Below, one piece after another: positions 17,225-25,232 of a stretch of 64,000 bases of DNA. The DNA lies in NCBI RefSeq assembly GCF_000143985.1, contig NC_014364.1, forward strand, positions 3,100,001 through 3,164,000, written 5' to 3'. Position numbers and translations under genes: made by a program. Each line of letters begins with the position of its first letter. Position 1 is the first letter of the stretch. Origin of the DNA: Sediminispirochaeta smaragdinae DSM 11293. GTDB taxonomy: Bacteria > Spirochaetota > Spirochaetia > DSM-16054 > Sediminispirochaetaceae. The notes below the pieces were generated by a model that made no database searches, was not told where the DNA came from, and saw only the letters and a list, made by a program, of their open reading frames with translations.

Positions 17225-17254
17225 AAAAAAAATCCCACCGAACCACGGTGGGAT
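17225..17254 (-). terminator. Rho-independent terminator after tRNA-Val
   Basis: On the minus strand a 9-bp stem (ATCCCACCG at 17232–17240 pairing with 17246–17254, loop of five) is followed by an uninterrupted run of T (plus-strand A run 17225–17232). It lies nine bases past the tRNA 3' end and shields the HD-GYP gene from tRNA transcription. Confidence 0.85.
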
Positions 17255-17262
17255 AACAAAAA

Positions 17263-17336
17263 TGGGCGACACAGGAGTTGAACCTGTGACCTCATGCGTG
17301 TCGAGCATGCGCTCTAACCAACTGAGCTAGCCGCCC
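17263..17336 (-). tRNA. tRNA-Val (anticodon GAC)
   Basis: 74-nt cloverleaf on the minus strand. The acceptor GGGCGGC pairs with GTCGCCC (one G-T wobble). The D arm is GCTC-AGTTGGTTA-GAGC. The anticodon stem CATGC/GCATG surrounds loop TCGACAC with anticodon GAC, which reads valine codons GTC/GTT. The T arm is ACAGG-TTCAACT-CCTGT and the discriminator is A. CCA is not encoded. It separates the two chemotaxis operons. Confidence 0.95.
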
Positions 17337-17359
17337 TCGGCTGGCAGGAATATACCATA

Positions 17360-17794
17360 TTACTGGAGGCTCATCAATACCCTTTCAAGAACTTTTGCCC
17401 GATCAAGGGGTTTCACAATATAGTTCTTGGCACCAAGCATGAGCGCCTTCTTTACAAGATCCTGCTTACCAAGAGCACTAATCATAATAACCCGTGCTTC
17501 TTTGTCGAACTCAATGATCTTTTCTAAAGAGGTAACCCCATCCATCTTCGGCATGGTAATATCCATGGTGACAAGATCGATATTCGGATAAAGCTCTTTA
17601 TATTTTTCGAGCCCCTCTTCTCCGTCGGAGGCTGTTCCTGCAATCTCAAACCCTTCCGAGGTAAGAATCTGCGAAATTTGTTTACTGACAAACATCGAAT
17701 CATCGACAATTAATACACGGTAGGGGGTTCCATCGGGCTTTAGTCCATCAGGTTTGCGTTCATTTATGCTGGGAAAATCCATTTTTGTTTTCAT
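17360..17794 (-). CDS. cheY: CheY response regulator of the cheAWXY operon
   Basis: 144 residues. A 25-residue N-terminal extension (MKTKMDFPSINERKPDGLKP) precedes the receiver domain. The domain has VDDS at about 30–33, acceptor Asp78 in TMDITMPKMDG, Ser in MISALG and Lys in IVKPL. The TMDITMPKMDG and MISALGKQDLV forms are typical of spirochaete and Thermotoga-type CheY. The ATG at 17794 has AGGAGG ten bases upstream. It closes the cheA-cheW-cheX-cheY operon that in treponemes governs flagellar motor switching, so it is the best candidate for the motor-binding CheY. Confidence 0.93.
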   Translation of the reverse strand: MKTKMDFPSINERKPDGLKPDGTPYRVLIVDDSMFVSKQISQILTSEGFEIAGTASDGEEGLEKYKELYPNIDLVTMDITMPKMDGVTSLEKIIEFDKEARVIMISALGKQDLVKKALMLGAKNYIVKPLDRAKVLERVLMSLQ

Positions 17795-17808
17795 TGGACC
17801 GCATCCTC

Positions 17809-18273
17809 CTATGCTCGTTCACGGATCGCAACATTAATCTCAATCTTTCCCTGCTCAAGCTGAACGGGAACAATAAGGGCTTCAACCTCGGTATCGGTCA
17901 CTTCCATATTTTCTCCCGTAATAAGAGCAGGCGGCGTCAAATCAAACTTAAAACCGAGTTCATGAAGTTTTGTTACCGCCTGAGCCGTTATCATGTTGGC
18001 CAATTCGGTAATTGTGGCTTTCACAAGCTCATCAAGGGAAGTAAGCGATTCCCCATTCATTGCGGAAGCGACTCCCAAAGCCGTGTCTTTTGTCATATCG
18101 AAAAGAACCCGGCCTTCCACATCTCCGGCAAGCCCGACTATAGCTGCAACACCAAGTACCGGTTGGGAACTGGATTTAAGGAAAAGCTCTCCTCTCTCAA
18201 CATTAGACCCTACGACCTCTTTCAATACATTGAAAGCGGACTCGACAAAGGGATTAATATACTCGACTCTCAT
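17809..18273 (-). CDS. cheX: CheY-phosphate phosphatase CheX
   Basis: 154-residue CheX. It removes phosphate from CheY-P through the E..N motif, here Glu90 and Asn93 in TELANMITAQA. The C-terminal VPVQLEQGKIEINVA matches CheX strands that swap in dimerisation. It replaces CheZ, as usual for spirochaetes. It lies 14 bases upstream of its substrate's gene and 14 bases after the cheW/R fusion. Confidence 0.93.
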   Translation of the reverse strand: MRVEYINPFVESAFNVLKEVVGSNVERGELFLKSSSQPVLGVAAIVGLAGDVEGRVLFDMTKDTALGVASAMNGESLTSLDELVKATITELANMITAQAVTKLHELGFKFDLTPPALITGENMEVTDTEVEALIVPVQLEQGKIEINVAIRERA

Positions 18274-18287
18274 CGGCTGCTCCTTTT

Positions 18288-19625
18288 CTATCTTTTTTTG
18301 CGGTAAGCAGTCAGCCCGGCCTGCTCAACAGTTTCCCATCCGGGATCTGATATTACCTCATTTTTACCAAGAACAAGTAATCCGCCTGTTCTTATCTTTT
18401 CCGTGAAAATTCGTATTAATTTGTCCTGATCCTGTCTGCTAAAAAAAGAACCAAGGTCACGAGCAACGATCAAATCGACCTCAGGAAACGGATTACCATG
18501 CAAAATATCATGGTATTCAAAAAGAATAAGATCCTTCAATTCCGGTCCAAAGCTGAGACCATTTTTGCCCTCCACAACATAGGGAAGCAGGTAGCTGGGT
18601 ACATGTTCTTTTTGGAAAACTAAATTCGGAGCCGTCGATATCGACAGGAGATCCTTGTCATGGGCCCAAATCTTCACGGCTTTATCGGTAAACACCTCTT
18701 TGAGAATCGCAGCAAGCGAATAGGTTTCATAGCCTCTCCCACAACCTGGATTCCAGACCGCGATCTGCCCACGATCGGTTTTCAAGCTACGAAAAAGGGC
18801 AGCATATGCGTCTTTAAGCGATGCAGGGAAGAAATGGCCTGAAGCATCGGAATAGAAAGGCAAAAGAAAAGCATCCGCATCTTCCACATTCTGAAGCTGT
18901 ACTGCCTCAACCGCTTCCCCTCTTTCTTGTTTCCACTGCTCAAAACGGTGTTCGGTCCAGGCAATATTAAGGGGTGAAACAACAAAATGACGAAATGTAT
19001 TCAAGGTTTCAACAACAAAAGAGAAATCGACTTTTGCTTCGGAAGCCACAGGCTCGGCATCAAGATTTTTATCTTCCGAATAGGCCTCTTCTTCCACCGG
19101 CGCAACGGCGGCAAGCGGTCGAGGCCCGCGAGAAGGAGCTTCCCCTTTTTGTCCAAGGATCCTTTCGACATCAAGAATGAGATAGAGTCGATCATCGTTT
19201 TCAACGACTCCCTTGATGAACTTGATATTGATATCACCGAAAATGGGGTGCGGAGGCTGTATAGTCTCCGAGTTGATACCCACGACCTTGTCGATGGAAT
19301 CGACAATAACGCCAATCAACATCTCGTCCAAACGAAGGATAATCATATCCTCCATAACCCCCTCGGCAACCTTCGGAGCTGGCAGATTAAACATAACCCG
19401 CAAGTCTATTACCGAAATAATATCACCACGAAGATTGTAGACACCGCGGACATAAGATGCCGAGTTAGGTACGAAGGTGAAACGGTTTGCTTTCGAAATC
19501 TCCTTCACCTTCATGATATCGATACCGTATTCTTTACCGGCAAGAGAAAATGTGACCATCTTAAAGTCAATATTCTCGATGCGCGAGGCCTCTTCCTCTT
19601 TAATATTTTGTCGAATGGTACTCAT
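18288..19625 (-). CDS. cheW: CheW coupling protein fused to a CheR-like domain
   Basis: 445 residues. The N-terminal CheW domain (about 20–165: MVTFSLAGKEYGIDIMKVKE, YVRGVYNLRGDIISVIDLR) links receptors to CheA. A linker rich in Ala, Glu and Pro leads to a C-terminal CheR-like methyltransferase fold (about 200–445). Its cofactor loop is WNPGCGRGYETYSLAAIL, where true CheR has W-x-AGC-x-GEE. The catalytic-side FCRNV-type strand is changed to VARDLGSFF. Methyl transfer is therefore doubtful. CheW–CheR-like fusions are known in Treponema chemotaxis arrays, where the extra domain is thought to be structural. A separate genuine CheR is encoded at 10.4 kb. Confidence 0.92.
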   Translation of the reverse strand: MSTIRQNIKEEEASRIENIDFKMVTFSLAGKEYGIDIMKVKEISKANRFTFVPNSASYVRGVYNLRGDIISVIDLRVMFNLPAPKVAEGVMEDMIILRLDEMLIGVIVDSIDKVVGINSETIQPPHPIFGDINIKFIKGVVENDDRLYLILDVERILGQKGEAPSRGPRPLAAVAPVEEEAYSEDKNLDAEPVASEAKVDFSFVVETLNTFRHFVVSPLNIAWTEHRFEQWKQERGEAVEAVQLQNVEDADAFLLPFYSDASGHFFPASLKDAYAALFRSLKTDRGQIAVWNPGCGRGYETYSLAAILKEVFTDKAVKIWAHDKDLLSISTAPNLVFQKEHVPSYLLPYVVEGKNGLSFGPELKDLILFEYHDILHGNPFPEVDLIVARDLGSFFSRQDQDKLIRIFTEKIRTGGLLVLGKNEVISDPGWETVEQAGLTAYRKKR

Positions 19626-19647
19626 CCCAACTCCCCTCTTTTTTCAC

Positions 19648-22017
19648 TCATCCGATGGTAGCAGACCTTCGGCGACGGTTCTCAAGCTCCTGACGCATTC
19701 CGAGATCAAGCAACTGGCTAACATCAATAATCAGGGCGACGGTTCCGTCTCCCAGAATGGTAGCACCGGCAATACCCGGGGCGTTGGTATATTTATCACG
19801 AAGCGGTTTGATAACCACATCCTCTTCTCCGATCAGCGAATCAACCACTAACCCCATCTTTTTATCTCCGGTTCCCACGATAACCACAAAATGATGGTCC
19901 TGATCCTCTCGTGTGGGGATACCGAAAAGGCGGTTAAGGCGGATAAGACTTACCACATCATCCCGGACATTAAAGACCTCGTAATTATCAATCATACGAA
20001 TCTCTTTGGGTTTGATGCGGTGACTATCGATAACCGATGTAATAGGTATGGCGTAGACTTCGCTGCCGACACGGATCAAAAGTCCCTGAATAATGGCAAG
20101 GGTCAGCGGGATTTTAATGGTAATTTTACTCCCCTTGCCGTGCTCGGACCAGACACTGACGTTTCCGTTCAACTTTTCGATCTGCTTCCGCACCACATCA
20201 AGGCCCACACCGCGGCCGGAGATATTGGTTACCTTCTTTGCCGTAGAGAAACCAGGCTCGAAAATCAAGTTGAAAGCCTCAATATCGGAAAGCTTCTTAT
20301 TCGGGTGGATCAACCCCCGTTCAATGGCCTTGCCTCGAACGGCGTCGACATCAATCCCCTTACCATCATCGATGATCTCGATGATGATCATATTTCCTTC
20401 ATTACTTGCCTTGAGCCTAACAAGCCCCTCTTTCTCTTTCCCCGCACGCTCCCTCTCTTCCGGGGTTTCCACTCCATGATCCACAGAATTGCGGACACAG
20501 TGGATAAGAGGATCAAGAAGGTCCTCGATTACCGACTTGTCAAGCTCCGTATCTTCTCCCTCGATCTCGAGCTTGACCTTTTTCGAAAGCTCACGGGAAA
20601 CATCCCGAACCAGCCGCGGAAAGCGGTTAAAGATCTGGCTGATGGGAACCATCCGGATCTGCATGACCCCTTCCTGGAGCTCACTGGTCGTACGGGAAAG
20701 GTTCTGGGCCGTACTCCTGAATTTGGCTACACTGCCCTTCAAAGAGCCTTCCAGCGGATCAAGAAGGGAATAAAGATGACCGAAACGGTCGAGAAGCTCC
20801 GCTTTGATCTGTTTTACCGCCGTACCCGATTGAATCTCCTCCAGGTAGTCCGGCAAAGAATCAAAAAGTTCTTTTAGGGTTTCGCGGTACTGTTTTTCAA
20901 TAGTGGAGAGGGAAAGTTGAGCCTCCCCAAACTGCACGCTGATCTGATTAAAGGTGGCCTTGGTAATAACCGCCTCACTGACAAGATTCAACAAATTATC
21001 GATCCGCCGGGAATCCACACGAAGAACGGAACCGGTAGATTGCTTCCGTATCTCTTGTTCACGCTTCTTCGAGCGAGGCTCGGCCTCTTTCTCTTCACTC
21101 TTTTCAGGCTGAAGGTCTTCTCCCTCGCCTGCATCGACCTCAGGTTCTTTCTCAGGCCCCTTATCGGCATCTGACGGCGAAAGAAGATGTTCCTCCACTT
21201 TCTGTTGCGAAAGGGTGGAAGTAAGCTCCTCAAGCGGAATCACCTGAGAATCGACGACAACATCGGCAACCTCGGTATGTTTCAAAACAGCATCCCGCGA
21301 TTCTTCGGTCGCAAGATAGTATCGCACCTCGGGATAAAACTCATCCTCATACAACTCTTCAAATTCGGGGATGGTCTTAAGAACGGTACCGAGACCTTTC
21401 AATGCAGCGAAAATCTGCACCCCCCCGACGGTATTCATCGGATGATCGGGGTTAAAATGAACGACGATCTCATACACATTTTCCTGCAGCTCCGCAGCTT
21501 CCTGTAATTCCAGGATATCATACTCGGAAAGCCCTTCACTGGCGGAGTCCGCCTTAGCAGACTGCACTTCGGCCTTCGGAGGAGGCGCAGCCTTCTTTTT
21601 TGCAGGAGCCTTACCGCCATTTCCGGGGAGGAGAGACTCCAGATGCTCCTTGATATCATCCACCGGCTCATCATAGACCGAACTATCAGCTCTCGCCGCG
21701 AGCATTGCCTTTATGATATCGATTGATTCGAGAAGCGTATCCACCACTCCGGTATCGACGCTTACCTCATCACTTCTGATACCATCGAGAACATCTTCCA
21801 CAACATGGGTAAATTCGGCGAGCTCGGTCATCTGAACGGTTGCTGATCCACCCTTGAGCGTATGTGCCGCCCTGAATATCTCATCAACCGAATCACGATT
21901 TCCCGGATCATTCTCCAAAACAAGGATGTTCTGTTCGAGGGTATCAACCTGAAGATTTGCTTCCATAAAGAAATCTTTCAGGAGTTCTTCGTTATTTGGA
22001 TCTAAGTAGTCGCTCAT
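19648..22017 (-). CDS. cheA: Chemotaxis histidine kinase CheA
   Basis: 789 residues with the classical five-domain order. P1/Hpt has phospho-acceptor His52 in AHTLKGG. A P2-like CheY-binding domain spans about 165–265, flanked by Ala/Pro/Lys- and Glu-rich linkers. A long P3 dimerisation domain (about 325–455) is larger than in enterics, as in spirochaete CheA. The HATPase has N box HCVRNSVDHG, DDGKG and FSTAKKVTNISGRGVGLDVV. P5 (about 640–785) binds CheW. It is first in the cheA-cheW/R-cheX-cheY operon, which probably starts from a promoter in 22018–22160. This is the ortholog-type CheA of spirochaetes; the second cheA at 11.2 kb has a different architecture. Confidence 0.96.
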   Translation of the reverse strand: MSDYLDPNNEELLKDFFMEANLQVDTLEQNILVLENDPGNRDSVDEIFRAAHTLKGGSATVQMTELAEFTHVVEDVLDGIRSDEVSVDTGVVDTLLESIDIIKAMLAARADSSVYDEPVDDIKEHLESLLPGNGGKAPAKKKAAPPPKAEVQSAKADSASEGLSEYDILELQEAAELQENVYEIVVHFNPDHPMNTVGGVQIFAALKGLGTVLKTIPEFEELYEDEFYPEVRYYLATEESRDAVLKHTEVADVVVDSQVIPLEELTSTLSQQKVEEHLLSPSDADKGPEKEPEVDAGEGEDLQPEKSEEKEAEPRSKKREQEIRKQSTGSVLRVDSRRIDNLLNLVSEAVITKATFNQISVQFGEAQLSLSTIEKQYRETLKELFDSLPDYLEEIQSGTAVKQIKAELLDRFGHLYSLLDPLEGSLKGSVAKFRSTAQNLSRTTSELQEGVMQIRMVPISQIFNRFPRLVRDVSRELSKKVKLEIEGEDTELDKSVIEDLLDPLIHCVRNSVDHGVETPEERERAGKEKEGLVRLKASNEGNMIIIEIIDDGKGIDVDAVRGKAIERGLIHPNKKLSDIEAFNLIFEPGFSTAKKVTNISGRGVGLDVVRKQIEKLNGNVSVWSEHGKGSKITIKIPLTLAIIQGLLIRVGSEVYAIPITSVIDSHRIKPKEIRMIDNYEVFNVRDDVVSLIRLNRLFGIPTREDQDHHFVVIVGTGDKKMGLVVDSLIGEEDVVIKPLRDKYTNAPGIAGATILGDGTVALIIDVSQLLDLGMRQELENRRRRSATIG

Positions 22018-22160
22018 CTTGCATTAATGTTTATATAGAACAAGGTTTAAGTCAAGTGACAATTTCGGACGATACGTAATAGTGGAGAGATTAACCTTTC
22101 TTTTTTATTTTCTGTGATATACACTACTAAAGAAGAGACAGGTAGAAGAGGAGTATTTTC
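22018..22160. promoter_or_regulatory. Divergent intergenic region between cheA and the outer-membrane protein genes
   Basis: 143 bases separating the divergent cheA and 22161 genes. On the plus strand GATATACAC (about 22117–22125) could hold a -10 box, and AGAGGAG precedes the ATG at 22161. No strong -35 or operator stands out on either strand. Confidence 0.4.
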
Positions 22161-23348
22161 ATGAGAATCATCCGCCCCAGGATTTTCACGCTGTGTATTC
22201 TTCTGATTCCCGCCATTTCCCTTTATGCGGCCGATCTGACGGTGCCTAAACTTGATTTACTTACCACAGGAAACTGGAATAAGGATACAAATCGGGTTGA
22301 TCTGGTAACAACGGCGGAGACGAAAATAGCTATTTCGGGGGGGTATAAGTTTGGGGGAAGTCTTTCGCTGGGTTTCTTCTCCGAAGATCTCGGATACCTT
22401 GATCAGGATGCATCCGATGTCGTTGACGAAACGGCAACGCCACAAGAAGATGTAGACGGCCTGGCGAACTACCTCGATAACAATACCTATCTTCGGTTCC
22501 AGGGTGCAGAACTGACCTACCGGGAACTGTTCGGCAGCAGTAATAACGATCTAACCTTTTTTGTCGGGGAATCGGACAGCTTCGCTTCCGGGGATGTTTT
22601 CATGACGCGATTCGGAAGCGCCGATATTACAACCCGCTATAAGGGAAACAGATACTTTGAAAGCGGCTTTGACGGGATTCACACTGTCAACGGAACGGGA
22701 CTTCGTATAGGAAGCTCTTGGGGAACGGACCGAAATCAAACCGATTTCTACTTTTACCAGGATGGTTATCTTGGAACGGGTATCTATTCTGCAGACGCCT
22801 GGACCGCCTTCAATCTGGAAACCATCAAATTCGAAACCTTTCTCGGAACAAGCTTTCCACAGAAAAGCGCCGGCATATATCGAGCGGGTTTCCTCTTCTA
22901 CTATAATCCCGGTACGACCGGAGAGTTTCTGGCTGAGATCGGTATTCCGAAATGGACAGCAGGTGAGGCCTTTGAGATCGGAGATTTTTATTTCCTTTTC
23001 GAGCCGAGAATCCATATTGACCCGCTTACCGTCATTCTTACGCTTTTCTGGCAGCCTAATTACTACCTCCAGAGCGAAACAACCGAGGGTGAATCGGCCG
23101 ACATTCATATCAATTTCCTCTTTGGAGATCCCTTACAATCGACAATTTCCGGTGGCCTGGAGACAAGCTTCATCGTAAATACAGACTATCAATCGACCGA
23201 TGAGGACCAATTTGAAATCGTTACCTCTCCCTACATCTCGCTTGGATCTCCGGGAATTTCCTGGAATTTTGCTTGTGATGTAAACCTTTTGCCCTTTCAT
23301 CTCGAGACTCTTGTGGAAGGAATCATCTATATCAAGGCGGCTTTCTGA
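22161..23348 (+). CDS. Predicted outer-membrane beta-barrel protein
   Basis: 395 residues with a clean signal peptide (MRIIRPRIFTLCILLIPAIS, then LYAAD cleavage region). The mature chain is made of alternating hydrophobic/polar stretches rich in Tyr, Phe, Gly and Thr, and it ends in a terminal Phe (IYIKAAF), the typical signature of a barrel inserted by BamA. No known porin family is recognised. AGAGGAG lies seven bases before the ATG. It overlaps the next gene by one base, so both proteins are likely made together. The location beside chemotaxis and flagellar-sheath genes does not by itself indicate a role. Confidence 0.75.
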   Translation: MRIIRPRIFTLCILLIPAISLYAADLTVPKLDLLTTGNWNKDTNRVDLVTTAETKIAISGGYKFGGSLSLGFFSEDLGYLDQDASDVVDETATPQEDVDGLANYLDNNTYLRFQGAELTYRELFGSSNNDLTFFVGESDSFASGDVFMTRFGSADITTRYKGNRYFESGFDGIHTVNGTGLRIGSSWGTDRNQTDFYFYQDGYLGTGIYSADAWTAFNLETIKFETFLGTSFPQKSAGIYRAGFLFYYNPGTTGEFLAEIGIPKWTAGEAFEIGDFYFLFEPRIHIDPLTVILTLFWQPNYYLQSETTEGESADIHINFLFGDPLQSTISGGLETSFIVNTDYQSTDEDQFEIVTSPYISLGSPGISWNFACDVNLLPFHLETLVEGIIYIKAAF

Positions 23349-24229
23349 TGTTTCGACGATTTAGTATCACCCTTATACTTCTGGTATCGATCACCCTTTC
23401 CCTTCAGGCCCTTGAGCTGACGGGATTATTGCATTCGGGAAATCTTTCCTTCGACAAGTCGGCAAAAACAACCCAGAGCTCAATCTCCGGCAGTTCGTTT
23501 TTCTACGGGGCCTCCTTGTATGCAACGCAAAAGATTAACGATGCATTGTCCCTGGATGCCGGCCTCGTCTATGATCCCGTCCTCAGATACACAACCATTA
23601 CCAGATTTCAATACGATCAGGACTATATAAGCCTTGGTGTCGGACCCTTTTTCGGAACGTTTAATACGACGGGAAAGATCCTGCAACCGGGGATCTCTAC
23701 CGAAGTGAAGGCTCAGCTTCCGGGAATTTTGTACGCATCTCTCCGATCGGACAGCACCATTGGCGCACGATTTTCGGAAGACGGTGACTATTCTCAGGAA
23801 TACAGCGCAATTTCTCTGGGCTATTATATTCCAAATGCGATTTGTTCCCTCAACCTTATCACAAAGGAATTTGCCCTCCGCAAAAGTTCCACCCTCGAAA
23901 TTACCGACTCGTTTACAGAATACTCCTTCAAGGTTGATATCTTCCAGAAAAACGTACCCTATGGCGTTTTACTAAACTTTGCCTATCAGCAGCTAACCAG
24001 AAATTACGCCGATACATCGGCATCAAGCAGTACGGAAAACGTCCTGAACAGCATTGTCCTCGGTACAAAGTTTACGTTTCGGGCAACCGACGCGCTCACC
24101 CTTCTTGCGGAGCTTGAAAGCAGCGTCTATTCTTTCGGAAGTGAAGAAGATGAAGAACTCACCCTTCCCGATGGGCTTCCCGAGGCGTATCTTTTTCGTG
24201 CCGCCCTTGGAGCAACCTGGAGTTTTTGA
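23348..24229 (+). CDS. Predicted outer-membrane beta-barrel protein, second of a pair
   Basis: 293 residues. The signal peptide MFRRFSITLILLVSITLSLQ is followed by a beta-rich chain with many aromatic residues and the C-terminal TWSF barrel signal. Its start codon overlaps the stop of the preceding barrel gene (TGATG), indicating translational coupling and perhaps a joint complex. No family match is recognised. The next gene is convergent. Confidence 0.72.
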   Translation: MFRRFSITLILLVSITLSLQALELTGLLHSGNLSFDKSAKTTQSSISGSSFFYGASLYATQKINDALSLDAGLVYDPVLRYTTITRFQYDQDYISLGVGPFFGTFNTTGKILQPGISTEVKAQLPGILYASLRSDSTIGARFSEDGDYSQEYSAISLGYYIPNAICSLNLITKEFALRKSSTLEITDSFTEYSFKVDIFQKNVPYGVLLNFAYQQLTRNYADTSASSSTENVLNSIVLGTKFTFRATDALTLLAELESSVYSFGSEEDEELTLPDGLPEAYLFRAALGATWSF

Positions 24230-24337
24230 AGTACAGAAGTACAAGACCAATAAGTATTTTCAAGATCCCTAAAGATCACTTAGCGATGCAGCAAGAACAT
24301 TCATCAAATCATAAGCGGTAGTATCAACATTCCTGGT

Positions 24338-24835
24338 TTATCTGCTTCCAGTCTTCCCGATACTGCCCCTAAATCGTATTCCAAAACGATCTACACCGCC
24401 TTCTCCCCACAGTGCAGTCACTCGGTGGTTATAAGAGTACACATCCTGTGGGTGGGAGCAATCATGGGAATAAAAGAACGTAACAAAACGATAGGAATAT
24501 CCCATTTCAAAATTGTAGTTGATAAATGTAGGATTATAGTTTAGAAAAAAGTCATAAATCGAGTTATCTGAAAATAAGCCTTTGTTCAGTAGCATTTGGA
24601 CCGTCATTGCTCCCCCGACATAGAAACGTTCAAAAAACCAAAAGTATGGGCTAAGCTCTATATATGTCACCTCAAAATTATAGAGAGATAGATACTCACG
24701 GTCCTGGTCGGTTTCTATCTCGCCGAATTTTCCATTTGCCATTCCTGTCTCAAACTGGAACTCGAATCCTAACCATTGTGAGAAAATGGGAGATGCAAGA
24801 AGAACTATTAAGGCGATACATAATAATTTCTTCAT
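24338..24835 (-). CDS. Small exported protein, possibly an outer-membrane barrel
   Basis: 165 residues with signal peptide MKKLLCIALIVLLASPIFSQ and an aromatic-rich mature part (many Tyr, Phe and Trp) of predicted beta character. It does not end in an aromatic residue. AAGAGGTAG precedes the ATG. Base composition is more AT-rich than most neighbours and this continues through 25.2 kb, which may mark acquired DNA. Function not recognised. Confidence 0.6.
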   Translation of the reverse strand: MKKLLCIALIVLLASPIFSQWLGFEFQFETGMANGKFGEIETDQDREYLSLYNFEVTYIELSPYFWFFERFYVGGAMTVQMLLNKGLFSDNSIYDFFLNYNPTFINYNFEMGYSYRFVTFFYSHDCSHPQDVYSYNHRVTALWGEGGVDRFGIRFRGSIGKTGSR

Positions 24836-24919
24836 ACTGATGCTACCTCTTCCTATCCTTCTTTAAGCATCGATAATACCGTGAAATACTTCAAACAATG
24901 CCCGTAAAAAGAGGGATTT

Positions 24920-25030
24920 ATGAGGCTTCTATCCTCATTTTACAAACGCACGGATAGCCAAGAGGCAAAAGGAAATTCGTTTGAAGCAATTTTTTCCGTA
25001 GCAGGAGCTTATCATGAGATAATCGGCTGA
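24920..25030 (+). CDS. Candidate 36-residue small protein
   Basis: In the 400-base stretch between two minus-strand genes there is a short frame, MRLLSSFYKRTDSQEA onward. AGAGGG stands a few bases before the ATG and a hairpin lies immediately after the TGA. A ribosome site, frame and terminator in register suggest a real small gene or the remnant of one. No homology can be asserted and the length makes chance quite possible. Confidence 0.25.
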   Translation: MRLLSSFYKRTDSQEAKGNSFEAIFSVAGAYHEIIG

Positions 25031-25033
25031 ACG

Positions 25034-25058
25034 CTAAACACCATGTTTAGTGTATTTT
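25034..25058 (+). terminator. Weak hairpin followed by T-rich run
   Basis: CTAAACA (25034–25040) pairs with TGTTTAG (25044–25050) and is followed by TGTATTTTT. It sits four bases after the stop of the 36-residue frame. Confidence 0.4.
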
Positions 25059-25119
25059 TAGCAATTAATACAATTTATTATGCAAAAAATAATTAACTCA
25101 TTATTCATTCAGAGTAAAA

Positions 25120-25157
25120 CAAAAAAGCGGTATAACGATTCGGTTATACCGCTTTAC
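25120..25157 (-). terminator. Rho-independent terminator of flaA
   Basis: A perfect 13-bp stem (AAAGCGGTATAAC at 25124–25136 against 25143–25155) with a six-base loop, followed on the minus strand by a T-rich tail. It lies about 75 bases past the flaA stop codon. Confidence 0.88.
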
Positions 25158-25232
25158 AAAAGCTAATCTAACAATCCTACAGAAAAGGATGTCAAAACAC
25201 AAGCTTCTCTTCTTCTCTATACGACCCGCTAC

